DNA from: Melanopsichium pennsylvanicum
Taxonomy: Eukaryota > Basidiomycota > Ustilaginomycetes > Ustilaginales
Length of the DNA stretch: 64,000 bases
Direction: 5' to 3'
NCBI GenBank assembly: GCA_900208305.1
Contig: OAPG01000023.1
Location: 62,001-126,000 of the forward strand
Numbering within the stretch: position 1 is the first letter of the stretch; each line of letters begins with the position of its first letter. A program made the translations under genes and the position numbers. Positions 1 to 8,600 of this stretch are shown piece by piece. The notes below the pieces were generated by a model that was given only the letters and a program-made list of their open reading frames with translations, had not been told where the DNA came from and ran no database searches.

Positions 1-921
1 AACGGCAGCGGGACTTACACCTCTTTGCTGTTGGTGGAAGTGGTGTTGGTGGTGAGATTGTTGATCCTGCTGCTGTTGAACGAGGCTCTTGGGTCCCGCA
101 GTAATCGTCGCAATGGGCTTCTTGACACCATTGCTGTGTCCTGACACTGCCGAATGGTTCGAGCCTGACCTTTGCTGGTCGGAATGACCATTGTTCGACC
201 CAGCACTGCTCGAAATTGATTTTCTGGGCGACCTGCCTCTCTCCTTGGAAGCACCCCTGTTAAAGTCTCCAGCCTTCATACTACCGGATGGACTTGAAGG
301 GCGAAAGTATGGAGAAAGCTGGCCTGCAGCAACGGATGATTCTGGCTTGCCATCGTTGGACGATCTTGCCGTGCCGTATCCGACACCTCCGCCGGGACCA
401 CCTGCAGGAACACTGAGAGATGCTGTGCCGAGAGGCTTGCTCTTGGATCTCGTGTATTGTAATTGTTGCTGAGTTTGCATGTCGTCATCGGAATCTTCCA
501 GAGTCATCCTCCTCACGCCACCTGGAGAGGGGCTCTGTTGGCGCTGATCATTGCCAAAGAAGCTGCGTGGAGAATGAGTCTCGGAAGGAGAGGTAGGGAG
601 CGAGACCCCGCCAGGGTTGCGAATGACACTGCGAACGACAAAGCTGTTGTTAGAGCCGCTGGGGCTGATGTCAGCATGGGAGTTTGCTGACGACTTGCGC
701 GAGCGAGTGGCGTTGAAGCTCGTGTCGAGGGCAAGGTTTGGTGCGTGACCTTGCGTGTTAGGAGAGGAGGAACGAGAGCGGTTGAAGGGCCAAAATTTGC
801 TTCGATTAGGGGAGGCAGGCGGATTAGAATGGTTATTTTGTGGCTGGAAGTTGGACATGGTGAGGTATGAGGAGGTGTGGGGGTCAGGGATAAAGCTGTA
901 ATGTTGATTGTTGGAGGCCAT
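1..921 (-). CDS. Ser/Asn/Gln-rich protein, N-terminal part, runs off left edge
   Basis: An open frame begins with ATG at 921-919 and stays open for 307 codons to the left edge, so only the N-terminus is visible. The protein is rich in Ser, Asn, Pro and Gln and looks disordered. A basic/aromatic patch (SKFWPFNRSRSSSP) lies near residue 45, and RSPRKS and poly-Gln/His stretches lie toward the edge. A GTAAGT on the minus strand at 18-13 could be a splice donor, in which case the first exon ends about there. A second in-frame ATG (codon 22, MSNFQPQ) is an alternative start. No catalytic domain is visible. Such leaders are common on fungal signalling proteins, but I cannot name the family. The unbroken frame and coding-like composition support a real gene. 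Confidence 0.7.
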   Translation of the reverse strand, partial: MASNNQHYSFIPDPHTSSYLTMSNFQPQNNHSNPPASPNRSKFWPFNRSRSSSPNTQGHAPNLALDTSFNATRSRKSSANSHADISPSGSNNSFVVRSVIRNPGGVSLPTSPSETHSPRSFFGNDQRQQSPSPGGVRRMTLEDSDDDMQTQQQLQYTRSKSKPLGTASLSVPAGGPGGGVGYGTARSSNDGKPESSVAAGQLSPYFRPSSPSGSMKAGDFNRGASKERGRSPRKSISSSAGSNNGHSDQQRSGSNHSAVSGHSNGVKKPIATITAGPKSLVQQQQDQQSHHQHHFHQQQRGVSPAAV

Positions 922-1903
922 ATCTAGGGCAAGTCTTGCTCACCACTGGTGCGAGTGATGTCGAGCTTGATCGATCGAAATCCGGGATAAGAATGAGGGA
1001 TTTATAAAACAGCAACGAAAAAGAGTGGTTATATTGACGCCGCACTCAATCGCATTAGAGTGATTGATGGTAGAGAAGAAAAAGGATAGAGTAAAGAGTA
1101 AAGTGAAAGAAATGATTTTGAGTGAGCGAAGAGGGGAGCCAAAAGAGCAAAGTACTATCGTAGCGAGATGAAGCTCGAAGACACGAAAAGTGGAAGTTGA
1201 AGGGGTCGAGCGGGGCTGTCTAAATATGCACAGAGGCTAACTTAACGCGGGCGCACATTACTGTACTAACGCTGTTGCAGCAGGCTGCATCAATTCTATA
1301 CTGTACATTTACTGTACTTTTTCCATAGCCCCTAAACGTTTCTTTGATCGCTATCTGTTCGATGATCTGGTCTGAACTTTTGACTCTTGTTGCTATTTTC
1401 ACATTGACAAGCTTTAGGTGCTCAGGTTGAACAAATGCAAGAATGGCACAGCGCAAAAAGGGGCGACTTTGCGGAGTTTGACACCTGCAAACTGATTTTG
1501 GTTGCACAAGAAAAGGGGCTGGAAAGTGTCACATTATTTAGGGGCTCTATCGGCAAAACTTGAAAGACGCCTGAACCTTTGTTACACGCCACGACACCGT
1601 CACGTGCCTCTCTTTCAAACAATTTAAATTTTTTTTCTTCCTTGAGCTTAACATTTTGATTAAAATTCCACTTTTGACCGCGTGCCTCGCTTGCCTCGCT
1701 TGCCTCAGTCAACGCCGTGGATTTTCGTCGACCGAACTGTCAAACCTTCATAACGTAATAATGTGGCCACGCTTATGTTTGTCAATCGAGGCTCATGCTC
1801 ATGATCTTTTCCTCCTTTTCCCTTCTCATTTCCTACCTTCCAGCGTCTTTCCGCACAAAGAGATTCTTCAGTGAAAGGCTCGACGCAAAGTTGTCAAGCT
1901 AAG
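922..1903. other. Intergenic, divergent promoter region
   Basis: This region lies between two divergently transcribed genes. It holds three copies of ACTGTAC (1260-1266, 1300-1306, 1311-1317), two short repeats of CTTGCCTCG near 1690, and pyrimidine-rich sequence just upstream of 1904. I see no coding sequence worth calling. Confidence 0.6.
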
Positions 1904-3646
1904 ATGGTGGAAGGTAGAATTGCCTCAACCCTGACACTACAGAATGTACGACTGCTTCCAGAGGCCTACTCGGCACTGAACAACATCACAGTGCCGCAAG
2001 ACCAAAAGTCAGAGTTGCCTCTGGTTGATCTGCAATATATTCACTATGAGCCATCTTCTAATAGCTCTGAAATTAGCTTTGTTGAGGTGCATGTTGCCCC
2101 ATCGACCTCTTCATCCGACAAGGTCCAGTTGGCATTTGATCCTTCTCAGCCCTTCCAGTCAACCTGTGTTGATAGCACGCGGAGAGAGCCCGGAGACGCT
2201 CTATCAACATGGTCTCAAAAGAGCCTACTAGTCTCCCGCATCACTATACCATCTTGCATTGCGTCTGGAATCAGCAACATGCCTCACAAATGCATCGACA
2301 CTCATGGCAGCTTAGCCATTCCAGGCGGTCTCTGTCATCCACACATTCACCTAGATAAACCTTACCTCTTGTCTCGCACACTTTTAGAGACAGGCACCTT
2401 CAGCGAGGCACTCTCTTCCACAGCCAAAGCCAAAGCCCTGTTTACTCCTTTGGATTTGCGCAAACGCATGCGTCGGCTGGTGGCTACCTCGATCAGTCAT
2501 GGCGTGACAAGCATGAGGGCTTTTGTTGAGGTGGATCCCGCAGTCGGACTCATGTGTCTGGAATCAGGGATAGAGGTGAAAAAAGAGTTTGAGCACAAAT
2601 GCTTTGTTCAGCTCGTTGCCTTTGCTCAGGATCCAATCTTTTACCCCGAAGATCTGATCAAACAGCAAGAAATGCAAGAGCTTCTGAGGGAGGCTGCGAG
2701 CAGGGTCGAGGTGGACGTCGTTGGCAGTGCACCCTACGTAGAGACGCTAAGTAAACAGGATCAACGCAACTTGCAAGAACGGCAAAAGAAGAAGCTCCAG
2801 AAACAACAGCAAAGGAAAAACGTTGATTTCATCTTTGATTTGGCCCAGGAATATGACAAGCATGTTGATTTTCATCTGGATTACGACCTTTCTCCACCAG
2901 GTCCAAGTGAAGACGGTGAAGAGAGTATGATACCCTACGTGGTTCGAATTTCCAACCAACAGAGGTGGCAATATGGTACAAGTGGCAAGCAGCGCAGAGT
3001 GACCATGGGTCACTGTACCAAACTTTCCACTTTTTCTGACTCGGATCTCGATCAACTTGCAGAGGTGCTTCCGCAAAATTGTTCCTCTAAAGCAGTACCA
3101 CCCGTGTCTTTTGTAGCCTTGCCTTCATCGGATTTGTACATGCAGGCAAGGGATGAGACCTACATGAACCGATCACGCGCAACATTGCCCTTACTCGGAC
3201 TCAAATCGCACCCCAAGTTCAAGGGCAAACATGTCAATTGGGCGATTGGAGTGAACAACGTTGCGAATCTTTTTACGCCTCAAGGGGACGCAGATCCTTT
3301 AACCATGCTGCCGGGTTTGGTGGGCATTTGGCAATCTGCCAAGCCTCAGGATTGTGAAACTCTTTTGAGTGGCATCAGTACTAGTGCGCGTATTGCTGCT
3401 GGACTGCAAAGCGACTTTGTCAAATGTAAAGCTGTACCTGATGTAGACGATGATACATCAAGCGCCCAGGAAGGCGGGAAAGACAGCTTTGAGAGTGACC
3501 AAAGCAACATTTGGGCAGATCTGGTGGTTATTGATGGTACACATAGCATACAAGAAGCTTGTTGCGCACCGAGCTACTCTCGCATCACGATCAAGGATGC
3601 AATTATTGTTTCTCGTCGAAGAGTTGAAAGCCAAGTCTATCCATAA
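1904..3646 (+). CDS. CodA/AtzC-like amidohydrolase (cytosine deaminase superfamily)
   Basis: A 580-aa single-exon protein; the first ATG in frame is at 1904. It resembles the cytosine-deaminase branch of the metal-dependent amidohydrolases. The HxH metal motif is CHPHIHLDKPY (His about 147 and 149), followed by HVDFHLDYD (His about 324) and VTMGHCTKL (His about 370). Compared with bacterial CodA, the catalytic Glu after the third His is replaced (HLDY) and the metal Asp of the GHDD motif is Asn (GVNNV, about residue 451). Classic cytosine deamination is therefore doubtful; a related hydrolase activity or an altered metal site is more likely. A Lys/Gln-rich linker at about 290-305 and an acidic Ser-rich insert near 520-545 look like lineage insertions. 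It is probably cytosolic, as no targeting signal is visible. The family is clear; the substrate is unknown. Confidence 0.85.
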   Translation: MVEGRIASTLTLQNVRLLPEAYSALNNITVPQDQKSELPLVDLQYIHYEPSSNSSEISFVEVHVAPSTSSSDKVQLAFDPSQPFQSTCVDSTRREPGDALSTWSQKSLLVSRITIPSCIASGISNMPHKCIDTHGSLAIPGGLCHPHIHLDKPYLLSRTLLETGTFSEALSSTAKAKALFTPLDLRKRMRRLVATSISHGVTSMRAFVEVDPAVGLMCLESGIEVKKEFEHKCFVQLVAFAQDPIFYPEDLIKQQEMQELLREAASRVEVDVVGSAPYVETLSKQDQRNLQERQKKKLQKQQQRKNVDFIFDLAQEYDKHVDFHLDYDLSPPGPSEDGEESMIPYVVRISNQQRWQYGTSGKQRRVTMGHCTKLSTFSDSDLDQLAEVLPQNCSSKAVPPVSFVALPSSDLYMQARDETYMNRSRATLPLLGLKSHPKFKGKHVNWAIGVNNVANLFTPQGDADPLTMLPGLVGIWQSAKPQDCETLLSGISTSARIAAGLQSDFVKCKAVPDVDDDTSSAQEGGKDSFESDQSNIWADLVVIDGTHSIQEACCAPSYSRITIKDAIIVSRRRVESQVYP

Positions 3647-4625
3647 TCTAAGATTTCCACACAGAACTTGATTCACTTTACTGACGCATTCCAAGAAAGG
3701 CCAGAAATATTGCGTGCTAGTGCTGCTGAGTTAAAACATGGTATGTGTGGTTTAAACATGTCGAATATCCCAAGCGTTTGAGATTCTTCCAGTTTGGATT
3801 AGCAAGTATAGGTTATGGCGGACTTATTTTCGCCCGCGTTGTGACCATGTCCTAAGAATGAGTCCCGAGTTCAACACTTGAACTAACTTTAACACTACCA
3901 CGTCTCAACTTAAGAGTTCGCTGGCTATCGAGAATCAAAAGACCAGCATGGCGTGCGGGGAGCAAATGAGGACGTTGGAACGCCGTGGAAAGGTGGAGTA
4001 TTGTGATGTCCGCGGCATTCACGTCATAGGTGAAGCCGCTTCATTTTTCTCACCTATCGGTGTTTAAACCCGTCTTGGGCGATCAAGTGGAGGTGATTTG
4101 CATTCACATTCACGATTGGACGCAAAGTATCCAGCTAAAAAGAATCGGTATGGTCAAACGCCTTGTCACGCCATACAGTACATTGACTGTACAGTAACGC
4201 CGCGGAGGAGTGGGGTAAGCAATTCCATCATTTGACAGAGCACGGATCTGAGGTGCTCGGCTATGCACATCCTCTTCTCTGTGGAGATTGCTAGCTTTGA
4301 ACCCATCCTGCCTCCCAAACGCATCTTCGGGAGGAAGCATTTGCTATGCTCTACCACGTAGAGTGGCAATTGGGGCGGAATTCTTTTCTTTTTTCTTCCG
4401 GATGCAAAGTCAATTTGAGCATGGGTCCGTGTCTTCTTAGGGGGATAATCTTCTTATCGACTTGCTTATCCCCTCCGCGGCGAGGATCGTTTCAAACCAA
4501 TACCCACGGTCTAGTAGGTCTATATATAACTCATTTTACCTCGTCGCTCTTTTCCTTCTTATTTTCGTTGGCCCTTTCACCGACCCAATCAATCAATCAA
4601 CTAACTCATCCATCCATCCATCACC
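3647..4625. other. Intergenic, promoter of the dehydrogenase
   Basis: Nothing coding is convincing here. It contains the 10-base palindrome ACTGTACAGT at 4186-4195, a CCAAT-like AAACCAATACC near 4495, a TATA box at 4521-4529 and CATC repeats just before the start codon. Confidence 0.6.
4521..4529 (+). promoter_or_regulatory. TATA box of the short-chain dehydrogenase gene
   Basis: TATATATAA sits about 100 bases upstream of the ATG at 4626, with a pyrimidine-rich stretch between. This is a good match to a core promoter with a leader of 60-70 bases. Confidence 0.55.
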
Positions 4626-5435
4626 ATGGCCACCTCTAAAACCAGCGCGTTGCTCCAGGGCAAGAAAGTTGTTGTCATTGGCGGCAGTTCTGGAATTGGC
4701 TTCTCGGCCGCATCTGCATTCATCGAAGAAGGTGCCACTGTCATCATCGGATCATCTTCCCAATCTCGAGTTGACTCTGCTATTCAACGACTTTCGGATC
4801 CCAATATTCAATACAATGCTGATCCATCTCGTATCAGTGGTCACACTGTCAATCTCAAAGGTTCCAACGCTGAAACGTCTCTCAAAGAATTCTTTTCAAA
4901 AGTCGGAACATTTGATCATTTGATTTACACTGCTGGTGATTCATTGGTTACCAAACCACTTTCTGAATGGAATTATCAAGATATTGTTGATGTTGGTTCA
5001 GTTCGATTTACATCAGCTATATTGGCTGTTAAGGTTGCTACATCTGATTCGAATTTGTTGAAACAAAATGGTTCTAGTAGTATCGTTTTAACTACGGGAA
5101 TAGTTGGAGTGAAACCTTCTTCAGGTTGGTCAGTTGTTGCAGGTTATGCTGCAGGTTTATATGGTCTGACAAGAAATTTAGCTTTGGATTTAAGTGACAA
5201 GGGAATTAGGGTGAATGCTGTCGCTCCAGGTGCAGTCGAAACCGAACTTTGGCATGCTTTCCCCGAAGAAACAAGGAAACAAGTCCTACAATCAAGAGGC
5301 GACAAACTTCTCACTGGAAGAGTAGGTCAACCAGAAGACCTCGCAAACGTCTACATCTATCTCACCAAAGATAAGAACATAACAGCTCAAATCATTGTCT
5401 CAGACGGTGGAGACAGTACCGTCGAAAGGTCATAA
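4626..5435 (+). CDS. Short-chain dehydrogenase/reductase, atypical active site
   Basis: A 269-aa single-exon protein whose ATG sits in a good context (CACCATGG). The Rossmann nucleotide-binding motif GGSSGIG is at residues 19-25. The family NAG is represented by YTAG (101-104). VNAVAPGAVETELW near 205 is the usual PG motif after the active site, and the C-terminal VSDGG is also family-typical. The catalytic YxxxK is changed: Tyr174 is followed by Leu178 where Lys is expected (GYAAGLYGLTRN). Either the enzyme uses another residue or it has lost classical catalysis; fungal SDRs of this sort are known. No signal peptide or membrane segment is seen. Codon use turns AT-rich in the second half. Its 3' end converges on the MAPK-Elp5 gene 241 bases away. 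Confidence 0.88.
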   Translation: MATSKTSALLQGKKVVVIGGSSGIGFSAASAFIEEGATVIIGSSSQSRVDSAIQRLSDPNIQYNADPSRISGHTVNLKGSNAETSLKEFFSKVGTFDHLIYTAGDSLVTKPLSEWNYQDIVDVGSVRFTSAILAVKVATSDSNLLKQNGSSSIVLTTGIVGVKPSSGWSVVAGYAAGLYGLTRNLALDLSDKGIRVNAVAPGAVETELWHAFPEETRKQVLQSRGDKLLTGRVGQPEDLANVYIYLTKDKNITAQIIVSDGGDSTVERS

Positions 5436-5576
5436 GAAACTTTCGACCGAAACATGTCCATTTTTTAACTACTCTTCCAAACCTAACTTGAAAATCTCAA
5501 TTTCAAAATTACCACAAACTGAATGAAACGCAGAAATCAACTTGAATCGATATGATATGATTTGTATTATCGCACC

Positions 5577-5612
5577 ATTGCGTGTGTGTGTGTATGTATG
5601 TGTGTGTATATG
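5577..5612. repeat. GT-rich microsatellite
   Basis: An imperfect GT/GTAT run lies in the short space between the two convergent genes. Confidence 0.7.
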
Positions 5613-5676
5613 TAACTAAAGTCAACAGCTGGAATAGAAAGAAAAAAAAATCCTTGAAATTACTTTTTTTTTTTTC

Positions 5677-8600
5677 TCAAAGATCAAGATCGTCATCAGG
5701 ATCCTCATCATCTTCATCATCATCGTCTTCAGCTTCAAAAAAGATCTTTGCCTTTCCTGTACTACCTCTGTATCCAACCACCGCCGCATCTTCTCCTTCT
5801 CGTTCACCCACTTGCCCTTTCCCATCCTTATCACTACCACTGCTCTGCTGCTGATGGTAAGCATAAGGTAAGGCGACTGTTTCACGACGAGATCTCTGTT
5901 CTTTCGTCTCGCTCAGGTTGAACGGTAAGGTGGACATCATACTCGAATGCTTATCTGCACCACTTGCATCGTTTGTGCTGCTGTTAGATGCTGATCCACT
6001 TTTTGCGCTGGTCGTTGAGTGATCTGCCATATCGAGAGTCGCCAACGTAAGCAATCCTCCTCCTTCACAACCAGTACTCGAGCAGATGGCTACCATTTCT
6101 TCATACTTTTTCCCACTTCGCGATTGATAGTGAAGCTCGAGTAGCGCATACCCAGTCCGAGCAGAGTTGACCAGGTCAGACAGGCTGATCACCCCCTTCT
6201 GGCCCTCATCGCCACTGTTGCTGCTGAGCTCGTTCGCGATGCAAAGACTTTCAAACGCCAAACTTTCTCTATTCCACCATCCTGACGAACCTCCTCCAAC
6301 CTCGTAGGGCGCTACACCCCACGGACCCCTGCTTGCCACATTGCGCAGCACATCCCAAAATCGCGTATCTACCTCTGTCCCTTGACCAGCATCGTTGCTG
6401 AGAATGTCGAGAGCTTTCTGCACGCTTTGACAAGAGGAAGGCGGTTTGAGCGAGTATGCTTTAAAGATGTGTTTCAGCAATGCAGGAGCATGAATGGTGG
6501 CACTGAGGACGGTACCACCAGAACCGCCAGAACCTGCAGCGATGGTGCTTGGTCCCCAAATTAATGGCGAATGTAGCGCGCTAAGCAGAGATGCACAGGT
6601 ACTAGCTTCAACTCCGCCCATCTGGAGCCCGACTATCAAGCGCGAAGATGCGCCTATGGAAGAAAGCGTTTCGCGAACCAGCTTGCTCGCCCCGACGACT
6701 CCAAATTCCGTGTGGGCGACAACATTGAGCGAGTCGATAAGTACCGTTGTCTTGGATACATTTGCGTTGAGGGCTGCGAGATCCGCTTGGATCCGCGATA
6801 CGAGATCGTTGACCGAACCAACCTTGTCAGCCACGTAAGGGTTGCCCAATGTTGTGGCATCGACGGTGGTGATGCGTTCGGACGCAGGAAGCCCGTCGAG
6901 GTAGGTCTGAGGTGCGCGAAGGGTGCTGATCAAAAGAAAACCGTGGTCGCGTTGCGAGGAGCGGTAGATGAGTTGACGCATGAGAGCAGTCGAGGATTGG
7001 ACGAGTGAGTCTTGCAGGATGACAAGCTGTCTGCCGTGCCTGTTGGAGCTGACGCTTTTGAGGCCCGAAGACGACCCATCGGCTGGGACGAACAAAGTAT
7101 CATTCAACAAGCTCTGACCCAACGACGGCGTGCTTGCACTTGAGCCTCCTCCTCCGCCTGCCTTACCACTGCTTGCACCACTCGTCGAGTTATGTTTTCC
7201 ACCACTGCCACCACCGGCCACTCCACTCGAGTGTGCAGTGACACATGACGAAGCCTTGATGGTTCCGCCGCTACTCAGACCACGACCATCGACACGCTTA
7301 TGTTTAGCATCGTACGGAAGGAAAGTCCTTGACTGCTCAGTAGCGCCATTCGCTGCGGCCTGGTTGTATTCGACCAGCCCACGTGCTACAGTGAGGACTT
7401 GGTTGGGCATGAAGTGGACCTCAGCTCCCTCGTCGTAGGAAGCAAAAAGGTGCCCTTCCGGTGCTTCATGCCCTAGCCGAAAAAACGAAGGTGGTTTCCT
7501 CAGCGCATTTCCTTCTCCCAAATGCTCGGCTCTGCTCTTGAGTGCGGTTGCGGACAATCTGCATGCCGCGTAGAGGCGGGGTGAGGCGGGTTCGGTCTCG
7601 TCGGCGCTAGCGCCAGAGGCGGAGGAAGGGGTGTGAATGGAAGACGAAGAGGAGGCTGTGTCGGCAGGCAGATGCCCGGATGGGGTGGAGGCGTTGCACG
7701 AAAGTGCATCGGCATCAGTCTCTTGGTCTGCGGGTTCAACGGAAGGTTCAAGGAAAGGGGCATCGGCGTCGATACCGGCATTGTGGCTATCAACTGCGTC
7801 ATGTGCCCGCTGGACGTTTCCCGAGTCCGCTTTAACGTCTGAGCCGTTTGCGTTTGCGTTGGCGTGATGGCGATTGATTTCTTGACGCGCCTCGGCGTTG
7901 CATTGCTGCTGATGCTGGGGTCGCTCACCGTCATCCTGATGAGCGCCATTGCTGGTACCATTGGCAGCGTGCTCTCGGTTTGCATCATTTTCCTGAGCAC
8001 GGTTTCCGAGGTGCTCCATTTCCTCCTCCTCCAACTCTTCCAACTCGATCCTCATCTCGTCCGCTTCGCTTTGAAGGCTACGTTTGAATTGGTTCAACGA
8101 GTGGATGAATTCGACCTCGACAAAGCGATCGAAAGGCTGAGGCGGCTGCCACTTTGCATTGCTTTCGTGGTAGGCCTTCAACCAAGGATGCTTGAGTGCT
8201 TGGTCGGCGGTCAACCTCTGGTCTGGATCCCAGGTCAGCAGCTTGGCCACCAAGTCGAGCGCTTCTGGGTTTGCGTTCGGATAGAGATTTTCGAGGGGGA
8301 CGGCGGGCATGTTGGGAAGGGACTTGATGTAGGTCTTGGCGCGCTCGGAACCGATCTTGTCGAGAAGTGCTTCGGAGGGGGAACCGAGGACGTTGTTGAT
8401 GCGTGCGATCTGATCTACGTAATCCTTTCCGCCAAAGATGGGAGCGCCAGCGATGAGCTCGGCGAGGATGCAACCCACGGACCACATGTCCATTTCGGGA
8501 CCGTAGCCTTCGCGAAAGCAAAGCATGACCTCGGGAGCGCGATACCATCTGGTGGCCACATAACCAGTGAGTGGGCCACCGGGGTAGTTGAGACGCTTTT

